From contig JACRAA010000060.1 in the NCBI GenBank assembly GCA_016213595.1, positions 1-18,400 of the forward strand: a DNA stretch of 18,400 bases, given 5' to 3'. The notes beneath the pieces were generated by a model. It had not been told where the DNA came from and did not search any database. It saw only the letters and a list, made by a program, of their open reading frames with translations. Positions 6,343 to 14,703 of the stretch are shown in pieces; position 1 is the stretch's first letter, and every line of letters starts with the position of its first letter. Position numbers and translations under genes: made by a program. Source of the stretch: Actinomycetota bacterium. GTDB taxonomy: Bacteria > Actinomycetota > Actinomycetes > Propionibacteriales > Propionibacteriaceae.

Positions 6343-7712
6343 TCACCGACTGGATCGAGGCGGGGCTCTCGGCGGCGACCAGCGACGAGTGCGTGGTCAT
6401 CGTGCGCGACTCGACCGAGGCGAACCTCCGGTGGGCGATCAACATGCTCACGACCAACGGCCAGATGCACCACCGTTCCGCGACCGTCGTCGCCATCAGC
6501 CGGGTCGACGGGGTGGGGCATGCGGGTGTGGTGTCGGGCCCGGTGGCCGCGCAGGACGACCTCGTCGCCCTCGTGGGCCAGGCCTGCACCACGGCGCAGA
6601 CCGCGCCGGCCAGCGACGACAGCGCGCCGCTTCCCGCACCCGTCGTCGACGAGGACTACGCAGAGGACGCCGTCACCACCTCGATCGACGTCCTGGGCTC
6701 GTTCGCAGAGGGTCTCGGCCGGGCCCTGGCCGCGTCATTTAGCGCGGGGACCGAGATGTTCGGGTACGCCGAGCACCACTCCTCCACGGTGTGGGTAGGC
6801 ACCAGCGCAGGCGCTCGCCGTCGCGCCGTGGAGCGCTGGGGGAAGGTGGAGCTGAACGCGAAGAGCTCCGACCGCATCGGCTCCGCGTGGGTGGGGCGCT
6901 CGACGGTCGACTTCAGCGACATCGACGCCGACGTGCTCGCTGCCGAGGTCACCCGCCGGCTGTCGTGGTGCGACAACAGGCTGGAGCTGCCTGCGGGGCG
7001 GTACGAGACGATCCTGCCGCCCAGTGCCGTCGCCGACCTGATGATCCTCACCTACTGGTCGGCGAGCGGCCGCGACGCCGAGCAGGGCCGAACCGTGTTC
7101 GCCGGTGCCCAGCCGGGCACCACACGGGTGGGCGAGGTCCTCTCCGCCCTACCGATGACGCTCACGAGCGGGCCGGAGGCCCTGCCGGCGCCCCCGTTCG
7201 CGATCGTCGAGGGCTCGGTTCCCGGACTGACGTCGGTGTACGACAACGGCGCGCCCGCCGAGACCGTCGCCTGGCTTCACGACGGCAGGCTGGCCGCGCT
7301 TCCGTACCCGCGGGCGGCCGCCGCAGCATCGGGCGTGCCCTACGCCTTCCCCAGCGACAACCTCGTCCTCGACGCCGGCTCCAACCGGAGCCTGGAAGAC
7401 CTGATCCGCTCGACAAAGCGGGGGCTGCTGCTGACCTGCCTGTGGTACATCCGTGAGGTCGACATCTCCTCGCTGCTGGTCACCGGCCTCACCCGCGACG
7501 GCGTCTACCTCATCGAGAACGGGGAGATCGTCGGCATGGTGAACAACTTCCGGTTCAACGAGTCGCCGGTCGACCTGCTCCGGCGGGCGGTGGAGGCCTC
7601 GGCGAGCGAGCCGACGCTGTGCCGCGAGTGGAACGACTACTTCACCTTCACCTCGATGCCGGCCCTGCGGGTCCCGGACTTCAACATGTCCACGGTGTCG
7701 AAGGCGTACTGA
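6339..7712 (+). CDS. tldE: TldE/PmbA-family protease partner subunit
   Basis: This is the second subunit of the TldD/TldE protease, 457 residues, lacking the zinc-binding HExxxH. The family features are spread along the protein: SSTVWVGTSAGARRR near 150, RYETILPPSAVADLMI near 230-245, FAIVEGSVPGLTSVYDNGAP and, at the C terminus, TCLWYIREVD, LTRDGVYLIENGEIVGMVNNFRFNESP and MPALRVPDFNMS. The frame is open well upstream, but the ATG at 6339 overlaps the tldD stop and has a G-rich GAGGGGG 7 nt before it. The gene converges on the CAP-domain gene with only 12 bp between the stop codons and no visible terminator there. Confidence 0.93.
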   Translation: MITDWIEAGLSAATSDECVVIVRDSTEANLRWAINMLTTNGQMHHRSATVVAISRVDGVGHAGVVSGPVAAQDDLVALVGQACTTAQTAPASDDSAPLPAPVVDEDYAEDAVTTSIDVLGSFAEGLGRALAASFSAGTEMFGYAEHHSSTVWVGTSAGARRRAVERWGKVELNAKSSDRIGSAWVGRSTVDFSDIDADVLAAEVTRRLSWCDNRLELPAGRYETILPPSAVADLMILTYWSASGRDAEQGRTVFAGAQPGTTRVGEVLSALPMTLTSGPEALPAPPFAIVEGSVPGLTSVYDNGAPAETVAWLHDGRLAALPYPRAAAAASGVPYAFPSDNLVLDAGSNRSLEDLIRSTKRGLLLTCLWYIREVDISSLLVTGLTRDGVYLIENGEIVGMVNNFRFNESPVDLLRRAVEASASEPTLCREWNDYFTFTSMPALRVPDFNMSTVSKAY

Positions 7713-7724
7713 CGGCCGCCGGTC

Positions 7725-8411
7725 CTACCCGGTGAAGTCCTCGACCCAGTAGTACGTGCCGTCCGCCGCCTGGGCGACCCCCACCGAGATCTCGGTGTAG
7801 GTCGGGTTGACGATGTTGGCGCGGTCTCCGTGCGAGGCCATCCAACCCTCGGTCACCTCTGCCACCGTGCTGTAGGCGAAGCCGATGTTCTCCCCGGCCG
7901 TCGCCTTCCCACCACACGCCGACAGGACCGCCGTGAGGCTGTTGAGGGTGAGGCCCCCGACGGAGGCGAGGTGGACGGCCCAGGTCGCCGGGAGGCTGCA
8001 CTCGCGATAGGTGAGGGCCGTGACCCCCGCCGCGACGCGCTCGGCGTTCGTCGCGGCCGCGACGGCCGCAGCCAGGTCCTGACGACCGGTGACGGATGGC
8101 GCGACCGATGGAGCAGACGTGTGGCGGGTGGGAGCGGGCGTACGGGCAGCCGAGGCCGTACCCGCAGGGGTGGAGCCCGAGGATGCGGCAGTCGCTGCTT
8201 CGAGCGGGTCCGTCGGCGACTGGGTGTCGATCGACTGGGTGTCGCTAGGCGTGGACGGTGCGACGACCGTGCTGTACCCGCCTCTCGGGCCGTCGACGAG
8301 TGCGGCTTGGGCGCTCGGTGTCGTTCGGGCCGCACCGCCTTCGAGGACGGCTGTGGCGAGGACCAGTACGGACACGGCGAGGACGTGGCGGACCGACCGC
8401 TGAGTCCACAT
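7725..8411 (-). CDS. Secreted CAP-domain (SCP/PR-1, YkwD-like) protein
   Basis: The 228-residue protein begins MWTQRSVRHVLAVSVLVLATAV, a basic start plus hydrophobic core typical of a signal peptide or N-terminal anchor. A Ser/Thr/Pro/Ala-rich linker runs from about 38 to 108, followed by a CAP domain (about 110-228). CAP features visible are AAAVAAATNAERVAAGV, GENIGF, TEGWMASHGDRANIVNPTYTEISVGVA and the C-terminal YYWVEDFTG. The first histidine region (PATWAVHLASVGGLTLNSL) is altered from the usual LAxxAxxHSxxM, so a metal-binding cavity may not be complete. Two cysteines (ECSL and SACGG) could pair. Bacterial CAP proteins are exported and of mostly unknown function. The ATG at 8411 has only weak Shine-Dalgarno candidates. 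The 186 bp upstream hold no other gene that I can support. Confidence 0.88.
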   Translation of the reverse strand: MWTQRSVRHVLAVSVLVLATAVLEGGAARTTPSAQAALVDGPRGGYSTVVAPSTPSDTQSIDTQSPTDPLEAATAASSGSTPAGTASAARTPAPTRHTSAPSVAPSVTGRQDLAAAVAAATNAERVAAGVTALTYRECSLPATWAVHLASVGGLTLNSLTAVLSACGGKATAGENIGFAYSTVAEVTEGWMASHGDRANIVNPTYTEISVGVAQAADGTYYWVEDFTG

Positions 8412-8597
8412 CGCTCCACACCCCCGTCTCGACGCACACGACGACGTCGAGGCGACGGTACGGGACCGGGCGGAGAAGGCCGCGCCTCATGATGCCTCTC
8501 TCACGGGCCGTTGAGACCCTCTTGACGTCCTCGCCCGCCTGCCACGGTCCTCCGTCGCACACCCGCCCCCCTCAGGTGAGGCCGCGGCACGAGAGGA

Positions 8598-11363
8598 TCA
8601 GTCCTCTTCGGCGACGTCCACGACCCCACGGCGCATGCTGGCGACGATCTCACGACAGGTGGACCGAAGCGGTCCAGGGCCCGCGGCGTCAGCCACCTGG
8701 CCTGCCACGTCGATGACCTGGCGTACCCACCTGACGACGTCGCCGGCGGGCAGGCCCGAGAGGATGAGCACGTCCGCGAGGTCGGAACCGCTCGCCCAGG
8801 CGTGGGCCGCCTCAGCGAAGCCGATGTCCGGCTCGGGTCCCCGCTCCACACGATGGTCGCGCTCGACCATCCCCACGTCCCGCCACACAGCCCGCAGGCG
8901 GACCTGGGCGGCCTCGCTCTGCCGGTCCGGCATGCGGGCAGGCCGTCTGCCGTCCGTGGCACGGGCTCGGAACACCAGGCTGGACAGCACGGCCGCGAGC
9001 TGTGGGGCCGAGAGGTGGTCGAACACGCCGTCGACGACGCACTGGGCGGTCACGAGGTCGAGCTCGCCGTAGATGCGGGTGAGAACCCTGCCGGAGGGGG
9101 TCACCGCCAACCCCTGCTCGTCGAGGTACCCCAGGGAGGAGAGCACGGCGCAGATCCTGTCGAATGCCGTCGCGATGGTGTTGGAACGCTCCTGCGAACG
9201 CTGGCGGGCCTGCGCCGCCTCCCGCTGCAGCCGCATGGCCTGCTCCGTGAGACGGGCGTGCTTCTCACGGTCAGGACAGCGATGACACGGATGGGCTCGA
9301 AGGCTGCGGCGGGCCGCGTCGATCTCGGCCATGACCTCGTCGTCCGCGCGCACCCGGCGGCGTGGATCCGGCAGGTCGACCTCGCCGAGCCGCGTGAGGA
9401 AGGCCGCCGCCAGGTTCCGTCGTGCAGCGGCGCTCTTCGCGTCGAAGTGCTTGGGGACCCGGATCCGGCCGGCGACGATCGGCGGCGTGGGGAAGTCCGT
9501 GACCGACAGGGACTTCAGCTGGCGGTTCTCCGTCATCACGAGCGGGGTCGGTCCTCCGGAGCCCGTCACCCTCGACTCGACGACGGCCGCCCAGCCACGG
9601 TGCCTGCCTGCCGGTACGGAGATGATGTCGCCGGGCTTGAGGGACTCCAGGACGCTGAGCGCCTCGGCCTGGCTCTCCACCCGTCGGCCCCGTGCAGCCT
9701 CGGCCTCGAGCGTTCGGATGGTCTCGCTCAGTTGGGCGTACTCGGTGATGTCCCCCAGCTCGCACGACGCCTGCTCGAGCAGCCTTGCCGACTCGGCCTC
9801 CGTGCGACGGATCGAGCGGGAGGCGGCAACGACGCCGCGGTCGGACTGGAACTGCGCGAAGCTCTGTTCGAGGACGGCACGCGCGCGGTCGCGGCCGACG
9901 GTACCGACGAGGTTCACCGCCATGTTGTACGTCGGCCTGAACGCCGACCGGAGCGGGTACGTACGGCGGGACGCCAAGCCCGCGACGGCGCGCGGGTCGA
10001 GACCCGGCTGCCAGCAGACGACTGCATGACCTTCGACGTCGATGCCTCGACGGCCGGCGCGACCCGTGAGCTGCGTGTACTCCCCCGGGGTCACGTCGGC
10101 GTGGGCTTCGCCGTTGTACTTGACGAGCTTCTCGACCACGACGGTCCGAGCGGGCATGTTGATGCCCAGGGCCAGCGTCTCCGTGGCGAAGACGACCTTG
10201 AGCAGCCCCTCGGTGAACGCGACCTCGACCGCCTCCTTGAGCGACGGGAGGAGGCCTGCGTGGTGGGCGGCCACTCCGCGCTGGAAAGCGGTCAGCCACC
10301 GGTCGTACCGCAGGGCGACCAGGTCCTCCTCGGTGAAGCCGCGCGTGTGCTCGGCGGCGATCTCGACCAGCCGCCTGCGGGACGGGGCGCTCGTGAGCCG
10401 GACGCCGTCGGCGATCAGCTGCGAGACGGCGCCGTCGCAGCCCTGGCGGCTGAAGACGAACACGATCGCGGGCAGGAGCCCTTCCCGGTCGAGGGCGGTG
10501 ACCATCTGTGAGCGACGCGGGACCAGGGAGTGCCCGCCCTCCGTCCATCTCGGGTGGGTCGCACCGCCGAAGCCCCCGGAACCGTGGCCCGGCCTCGCCT
10601 TGCCCTTCCCCGACCGGCCCCGGGGACGCCGCGCGTCGTCCCGGTACCTCGACTCCTGGTGCGCGAGCTTCACCAGCTCCGGGTTCACGTCGGCCCTGGC
10701 ACCGGGCAGGGGCGTCGCCGTGGGGGCCTCATGGGCGAACAGGTCGACGAGCCGGGTGCCCGCGAGCACGTGCTGGTACAGCGGGACGGGCCGGCGCTCG
10801 CTGACCACCACGTCCACCGCGCCGCGGACCTCGCGGAGCCAGTCGCCGAACTCCTCCGCGTTGCTCACCGTCGCCGAGAGCGCCACGACCTGTACGGACT
10901 CGGCCACTCCCAGGATGACCTCCTCCCAGACCGGGCCGCGGAACCTGTCGGCGAGGTAGTGGACCTCGTCCATCACGACGAAGCCGAGGTTCGCCAGGGT
11001 CGACGACGACGCGTAGATCATGTTCCGCAGGACCTCGGTCGTCATGACGACGACGTCGGCCTCGGAGTTCACGCTGACATCGCCGGTGAGCAGGCCGATC
11101 CGGTCGCTGCCGTACGCGGCTACGAGGTCGCGGTACTTCTGGTTCGACAGCGCCTTGATGGGCGTCGTGTAGAAGCACTTGCGGCCCGCTGCGAGCGCAA
11201 GATGGACGGCGAACTCCCCCACGACGGTCTTGCCGGCGCCGGTGGGCGCAGCGACGAGGACTCCCGACCCGGACTCGACCGAGCCGCAGGCCTCGATCTG
11301 GTAGTCGTCGAGGTCGAACGGGTAGCGCGCCGCGAAGGCCGCGAGGTGCGTGGTGGTGGACAT
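8598..11363 (-). CDS. helY: Ski2/MTR4-like DEAD/H-box helicase
   Basis: The 921-residue protein is the actinobacterial HelY, a superfamily 2 helicase related to eukaryotic Ski2/Mtr4 that is expected to unwind RNA. Motifs in order are a Q-like region FDLDDYQIEA, Walker A AAPTGAGKT (38-46), PIKALSNQKY (motif Ia), LLTGDVS (Ib), DEVH (132-135, motif II) and SAT (163-165, motif III). Further on come FVFSRQGCD, HHAGLLPSLKEAVEVAF, FATETLALGINMPA and motif VI QLTGRAGRRGID. A Gly/Lys/Arg-rich insertion sits between the two RecA-like domains. The C-terminal half contains HPCHRCPDRE followed by a helical DSHCT-like domain. The ATG at 11363 is 7 nt after TAGCCT with no Shine-Dalgarno, suggesting a leaderless transcript of its own, although it follows the lipid kinase gene by only 58 bp. 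Confidence 0.94.
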   Translation of the reverse strand: MSTTTHLAAFAARYPFDLDDYQIEACGSVESGSGVLVAAPTGAGKTVVGEFAVHLALAAGRKCFYTTPIKALSNQKYRDLVAAYGSDRIGLLTGDVSVNSEADVVVMTTEVLRNMIYASSSTLANLGFVVMDEVHYLADRFRGPVWEEVILGVAESVQVVALSATVSNAEEFGDWLREVRGAVDVVVSERRPVPLYQHVLAGTRLVDLFAHEAPTATPLPGARADVNPELVKLAHQESRYRDDARRPRGRSGKGKARPGHGSGGFGGATHPRWTEGGHSLVPRRSQMVTALDREGLLPAIVFVFSRQGCDGAVSQLIADGVRLTSAPSRRRLVEIAAEHTRGFTEEDLVALRYDRWLTAFQRGVAAHHAGLLPSLKEAVEVAFTEGLLKVVFATETLALGINMPARTVVVEKLVKYNGEAHADVTPGEYTQLTGRAGRRGIDVEGHAVVCWQPGLDPRAVAGLASRRTYPLRSAFRPTYNMAVNLVGTVGRDRARAVLEQSFAQFQSDRGVVAASRSIRRTEAESARLLEQASCELGDITEYAQLSETIRTLEAEAARGRRVESQAEALSVLESLKPGDIISVPAGRHRGWAAVVESRVTGSGGPTPLVMTENRQLKSLSVTDFPTPPIVAGRIRVPKHFDAKSAAARRNLAAAFLTRLGEVDLPDPRRRVRADDEVMAEIDAARRSLRAHPCHRCPDREKHARLTEQAMRLQREAAQARQRSQERSNTIATAFDRICAVLSSLGYLDEQGLAVTPSGRVLTRIYGELDLVTAQCVVDGVFDHLSAPQLAAVLSSLVFRARATDGRRPARMPDRQSEAAQVRLRAVWRDVGMVERDHRVERGPEPDIGFAEAAHAWASGSDLADVLILSGLPAGDVVRWVRQVIDVAGQVADAAGPGPLRSTCREIVASMRRGVVDVAEED

Positions 11364-11370
11364 CGCCGCC

Positions 11371-11376
11371 AGGCTA
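11371..11376 (-). promoter_or_regulatory. -10 box of leaderless helY transcript
   Basis: TAGCCT on the minus strand is followed by 7 nt (GGCGGCG) and the helY ATG. A tandem 15-bp repeat lies just upstream, across the expected -35 region. Confidence 0.55.
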
Positions 11377-11383
11377 CGTCACA

Positions 11384-11413
11384 GGCGGTGACGACACCGG
11401 CGGTGACGACACG
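11384..11413. repeat. Tandem 15-bp direct repeat upstream of helY
   Basis: GGCGGTGACGACACC (11384-11398) is repeated at once as GGCGGTGACGACACG (11399-11413), 14 of 15 bases identical. It starts 7 bp upstream of the helY -10 box and ends 8 bp before the lipid kinase stop codon, so it lies where an activator or repressor could bind. A related GTGACG occurs again beside the -10 box on the minus strand. Confidence 0.85.
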
Positions 11414-11421
11414 AGCAGAGC

Positions 11422-12372
11422 TCAGGGCCGGACTGCGACGGCGTGCGGCACGTACAGCGTCAGCGCCCGCGGGACCGCCTCGAGGAGCAGCGGTACAGGT
11501 CCCAGCGCTTCGCCGTCAGCCATCCCGTACAGCTCGTCCCCGTCGACGGTCACATGGGGCGCCCGTACGCGCTCGACCGCCGGGTCGGACGCGAACGCCC
11601 CGGAGAACATCGCCGGCAGCAGCCGCAGCAGGGTCATGCGGCTCACGGGGTGGATGATTGTGATGTCGAGCAGGCCGTCGGTGACGGAGTAGTCCGGCGC
11701 GATCCTCATGCCGCCTCCGAACAGGCCCGCGTTGGCGACGGCGATCAGCATGGCCGTCTGGGTGCGCGGCACGCCGTCCATCGTGATCCGGTACCGCAGC
11801 GGTTCGAACCGGGCGAGCTCGGCGAGCGCGCTGTACGCGTACCCGAGGGAGCCGAGCGTGAAGGACATCGCGTTCGTACGACGGTTGACGCGGGCGTCGT
11901 AGCCCGTCGAGACGACCGATCCGACGTACCGCTGGGTGGAGCCGTCGGCCAGCTCACCCGAGACCCTGGTCAGGTCGATGGCCTGCGTGTGGCCGTCGGC
12001 CACCACCTTGGCAGCGGCGACGGCTGAGGCGGGAACGCCTACCCCCCGACAGAAGTCGTTCCCCGTCCCGGAGGGGATGAGGCCCAGCGGCACCCCGCTG
12101 CCCGCCGCCGCGTTGAGCCCGAGATGCATCATGCCGTCGCCGCCCATGACGATGAGGCAGTCGTGGCGTCCGTCGACGGGGGTCGGCCGGGCAGCCTCGA
12201 CGGCCGCGAGGCCGCGCATCCGGGCCTCCTCGTACGAGGTGGCCCGGACGACGTTGAGACGGGCGCTCGGAACGCCTTTGAGCAGCTCCTGGACGACGCT
12301 GGGAAGGACGCGGACCGCCTTCCCCCGACCGGCCGTCGGGTTGACAACCAGTGTCAGCGTCGGTGGCTGCAT
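11422..12372 (-). CDS. Diacylglycerol kinase family lipid kinase
   Basis: The 316-residue protein has the catalytic fold of bacterial diacylglycerol/sphingosine kinases (DagK, YegS, LCB5 group), which use ATP to phosphorylate a lipid alcohol at the membrane. Motifs are LVVNPTAGRGK (9-19), IVMGGDGMMHLGLN with the GGDG core (77-80; a Met replaces the usual Thr after it) and GLIPSGTGNDFCRGVGV (98-114). Near the C terminus lie GGGMRIAPDYSVTDGLLDI and VDGDELYGMADGE. The frame is open 27 codons further upstream inside tatC, but homology starts at the ATG at 12372, whose first base is the last base of the tatC stop (TGATG), giving coupled translation. The exact lipid substrate is not known. Lipid kinase genes are common at this locus in actinobacteria. 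Confidence 0.92.
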   Translation of the reverse strand: MQPPTLTLVVNPTAGRGKAVRVLPSVVQELLKGVPSARLNVVRATSYEEARMRGLAAVEAARPTPVDGRHDCLIVMGGDGMMHLGLNAAAGSGVPLGLIPSGTGNDFCRGVGVPASAVAAAKVVADGHTQAIDLTRVSGELADGSTQRYVGSVVSTGYDARVNRRTNAMSFTLGSLGYAYSALAELARFEPLRYRITMDGVPRTQTAMLIAVANAGLFGGGMRIAPDYSVTDGLLDITIIHPVSRMTLLRLLPAMFSGAFASDPAVERVRAPHVTVDGDELYGMADGEALGPVPLLLEAVPRALTLYVPHAVAVRP

Positions 12373-13232
12373 CAGTCGTCGATGGAGACGAGCACCGAGC
12401 CCGAGGCTGCGAGCCGCTTGGCTTTCGCCCTGTCGTTGCGACGGCAGATCCACTCGGCCGCTACGTACATGATCGCCATCGGCAGCGCGAGCGCGGTCAT
12501 CGAGAACGGGTCCGTCGACGGCGTGGCGATGGCCCCGAAGACGAAGCAGCCGAAGATCGAGAACGTCCGGGCCTTCGCCAGCTGCGCGCCGGTCACTACG
12601 CCTGCGAGGTTGAGCATCACGAGGATGACGGGCAGCAGGAACGACACGCCGAACAGGAGGACGAGCAGGAGCTCGAGCTGCAGGAACGTGTTGAGGTCGA
12701 GCTGGTTGACGATGCCCAGACCGTCAGGGGTGAACTGCAACATGACGCTGATGCCCTTCGGCAGCACCAGGTAGCCGACGGCGCAGCCGAGAAGGAACAG
12801 CGGGATCGCGGACACGAGGAAGTTGCGTGCGTACTTCTTCTCCTTGTCCAGCAGGGCAGGCATGACGAACCGCCACAGCTGGTACAGCCAGATGGGACAC
12901 GCGAGCATCAGCCCGGCGACCACGGACACCTTCAGGGCCAGCATGAACGGGCCCGAGACGTCCCGGTTGACGACCTGTGTGTCGACGTTCGGGTTGACCG
13001 TCTTCAGGTCCGCCAGTGCGGAGTACCACGGCCACATGACGACGTCGAGGATCCACCTGTAGAAGAAGGCGGCCAGGGTCGCGGTGAGGATGACCGCGAG
13101 CACCGAGACGATGACGCGATACCGCAGCTCGCGCAGGTGGTCGTACAGCGACATCGTCCCGTCAGGGGTCGACGGTGGAGGCTTCAGGACCGTCCAGACG
13201 TGCCTCGCCCCGGTGAGAGCCGACACGGTCAC
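12372..13232 (-). CDS. tatC: Sec-independent (twin-arginine) translocase subunit TatC
   Basis: TatC is the signal-peptide receptor of the Tat system, which exports folded proteins across the cytoplasmic membrane. The 286-residue protein has six hydrophobic segments and the conserved N-terminal LYDHLRELRYR motif (about residues 29-39), which binds twin-arginine signals, plus CPIWLYQLWRFVMPALLDKEKKY after the second helix and FGAIATPSTDPFSM before the fifth. The GTG at 13232 overlaps the tatA stop (GTGA 13229-13232). An internal Met at residue 27 (MSLYDHLREL) is the alternative start and would give the more usual TatC length. The first 26 residues look like a poorly conserved extension, so the start is uncertain. 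Confidence 0.95.
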   Translation of the reverse strand: MTVSALTGARHVWTVLKPPPSTPDGTMSLYDHLRELRYRVIVSVLAVILTATLAAFFYRWILDVVMWPWYSALADLKTVNPNVDTQVVNRDVSGPFMLALKVSVVAGLMLACPIWLYQLWRFVMPALLDKEKKYARNFLVSAIPLFLLGCAVGYLVLPKGISVMLQFTPDGLGIVNQLDLNTFLQLELLLVLLFGVSFLLPVILVMLNLAGVVTGAQLAKARTFSIFGCFVFGAIATPSTDPFSMTALALPMAIMYVAAEWICRRNDRAKAKRLAASGSVLVSIDD

Positions 13233-13480
13233 TTGTCCTTGCGGGTCTCCGGCGTGACGATCTCGGCATCGACGGGCTCGGAGACGTCCTCATCCTCGAC
13301 CGTCGTCTTCGGGCCCTCGATGCCCGTCGGCGCCTTGACCTCTTCCTTGAACTCTCTGATGGCGCGTCCTGCGCCCTTGCCCATCCCCGCGAGCCGAGAG
13401 CCGCCGAAGAGCAGCAGTGCGACGACGAGCAGGATGACCCACTCCATGCCGCCAGGGAGACCGGCGATCAACGCAGTCAT
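13229..13480 (-). CDS. tatA: Twin-arginine translocase pore subunit TatA
   Basis: TatA is the small protein that oligomerises around TatC to let folded proteins pass. The 83 residues show a short transmembrane helix (about 12-26, MEWVILLVVALLLFG), the conserved Phe-Gly hinge at 25-26 (FGGSRLAGMGKGAGRAIREFKEEV), an amphipathic helix and an acidic charged tail ending in KDK. The frame is open 16 codons further upstream, but the ATG at 13480 has a perfect AAGGAG with 6-nt spacing, which decides the start. Its promoter is probably the TAGGAT at 13509-13514, which overlaps the stop of the small upstream gene. Confidence 0.95.
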   Translation of the reverse strand: MTALIAGLPGGMEWVILLVVALLLFGGSRLAGMGKGAGRAIREFKEEVKAPTGIEGPKTTVEDEDVSEPVDAEIVTPETRKDK

Positions 13481-13508
13481 GTAAGACTCCTTCAGTCCGA
13501 ACGGGCCC

Positions 13509-13514
13509 ATCCTA
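13509..13514 (-). promoter_or_regulatory. Probable -10 box of tatA
   Basis: TAGGAT on the minus strand, overlapping the TAG stop codon of the small membrane-protein gene. It would give a 5' leader of about 20 nt carrying the AAGGAG of tatA. The -35 region is not convincing. Confidence 0.45.
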
Positions 13515-13733
13515 GGCCCGAGTAGCAAGATTCATTCCATGGCGAGGGGTGAGCGCGCCGGCCACCTTGGGGGCGCCGATCCTGCTCAGCTCGAGCCCGA
13601 CGTCAGCAGCCGTGGACCCGAGGGACCGCAGCTCGGCGTTGAGCTCCCGGACGGCGCGCCAGATTCGCCGGCCGAGTACGAACTGGACGGCCAGGGAGAC
13701 GACGATGATCGCCAGCCAGATCCAGATCCACAC
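13512..13733 (-). CDS. Small single-span membrane protein between pafC and tatA
   Basis: The 73-codon ORF starts with GTG at 13733. A strongly hydrophobic N-terminal helix (IWIWLAIIVVSLAVQFVL, about 3-20) is followed by a basic stretch (GRRIWRAVREL) and an amphipathic segment with LNAELRSLGSTAADVGLELSRIG, an N-out, positive-inside arrangement. The TAAGGT at 13741-13746 lies 7 nt before the GTG and overlaps the pafC stop, so it may be leaderless. It fills the gap between pafC and tatA neatly, and its hydrophobic pattern argues for a real gene. I do not recognise a family. A link to Tat transport is suggested only by position. Confidence 0.7.
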   Translation of the reverse strand: MWIWIWLAIIVVSLAVQFVLGRRIWRAVRELNAELRSLGSTAADVGLELSRIGAPKVAGALTPRHGMNLATRA

Positions 13734-13740
13734 GGCCGCG

Positions 13741-13746
13741 ACCTTA
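13741..13746 (-). promoter_or_regulatory. -10 box of leaderless small membrane-protein gene
   Basis: TAAGGT on the minus strand includes the TAA stop of pafC and is followed by 7 nt (CGCGGCC) and the GTG at 13733. Confidence 0.5.
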
Positions 13747-14703
13747 CACCGAGCCTTCGCGACCAGACGTCCGAGACCACTCCTCGTGCCGGCGGAGCGC
13801 CTCGCGCGCGGCGAGCACCGCCTCGTCCTGCGCAGCCAGTGGCTCCACGACCTCCGCCGCGCCGCCCAGCCTGAGGACGAGCTGACGAAGCCACGCTGGG
13901 TCGAGCACCCGCAGCGTCACGAGGTCCCCTGACGTCCGTACCGTCGGGTAGTACTCACTCACCCACCGGGCCGACTCCTGGACGCGGAGCGTCACCTCAA
14001 TGGAGGCCTCGGACAGCCAGCCGTCACGCACCGGTGGCCTGCCGTGGTCGGCCGCGTCGGCACCCGTGACCTCGACGGCCGCCACCCGGTCCAGGCGGTA
14101 CGACCGCCAGCCGTCCCTGTCCAGTGACCAGGCCTCCAGATAGGCGGCACCGTCCCGGACGACGAGCGCCACGGGGTCGACGACCGGGCGGGTCGTCTCC
14201 CCCCTCGCCCCGCCCTCGTAGGTGAGGCGGACCTGGCGCCGCGCCTCCATCGCGTCGACGAGCGCCTGGCGCACCGCCTCGTCGCCGGTGACGATGGACA
14301 CGACCGCGGTGGGCCCCTCCTGCCAGGACATCGTGGCGAGCTTCGCGCTCGCCGAGTCGATCGCGGCGTACGACTCGGGAGCGGCGACCTCCCGTACCGC
14401 CTGCAGCGCCAGCCGGAGCGTCCCGACCTCGTGCGGCGCGAGGCGGAGCGGCTTGGACAGGATGTCCGCGTTGCTCAGCCGGATGACACCCTCCCCTTCG
14501 ACGGCGTCCATGTCGACCTCGATGAGGTCCCCCGGCATCCCGCCCGGCAAGCCGCACATGAACGCGACCCACAGGTCGCCCATCAGCTGCTTCTCGGTGA
14601 GCGAGAACGCGGCGGCGGCCTCGGTGAGCGTGATCCCGGGTCGGGCCTGGAGGTACGGGATGAGGGCCAGGAGCCGGGCGACCTGGTCGGCGCTGGTGCT
14701 CAT
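13744..14703 (-). CDS. pafC: PafC, WYL-domain transcriptional regulator of the DNA-damage response
   Basis: PafC with PafB forms the PafBC activator, which in mycobacteria drives the LexA-independent DNA-damage regulon after sensing single-stranded nucleic acid through its WYL domains. The 319-residue protein has an N-terminal winged-helix part (MSTSADQVARLLALIPYLQARPGITLTEAAAAFSL..KQLMGDLW), a central linker and a WYL domain. The WYL region spans about residues 165-235 (AMEARRQVRLTYEGG, AAYLEAWSLDRDGWRSYRLDRV), followed by a C-terminal WCX-like extension. Its ATG overlaps the pafB stop (ATGA 14700-14703) and is preceded by GGAGGAG. It ends with TAA at 13744. Confidence 0.93.
   Translation of the reverse strand: MSTSADQVARLLALIPYLQARPGITLTEAAAAFSLTEKQLMGDLWVAFMCGLPGGMPGDLIEVDMDAVEGEGVIRLSNADILSKPLRLAPHEVGTLRLALQAVREVAAPESYAAIDSASAKLATMSWQEGPTAVVSIVTGDEAVRQALVDAMEARRQVRLTYEGGARGETTRPVVDPVALVVRDGAAYLEAWSLDRDGWRSYRLDRVAAVEVTGADAADHGRPPVRDGWLSEASIEVTLRVQESARWVSEYYPTVRTSGDLVTLRVLDPAWLRQLVLRLGGAAEVVEPLAAQDEAVLAAREALRRHEEWSRTSGREGSV

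Noticed and set aside
4846..7712. RiPP or microcin maturation cluster around tldDE
   Set aside because: No precursor peptide, cyclase, radical-SAM enzyme or dedicated exporter is found beside the genes; tldDE is widespread as a housekeeping pair.
8497..8516. Imperfect inverted repeat (TCTCA...TGAGA) upstream of the CAP-domain gene
   Set aside because: It is short, bulged and about 90 bp from the start codon; without conservation data it cannot be told from chance.
8802..10511. 569-codon open frame on the plus strand, opposite helY
   Set aside because: Antisense shadow of helY, which has every helicase motif; the plus-strand product is low-complexity and charge-rich.
13481..13528. Sixteen-codon N-terminal extension of TatA
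   Set aside because: The ATG at 13480 has an ideal Shine-Dalgarno, and the TatA helix starts only a few residues later; the extension overlaps the predicted promoter.
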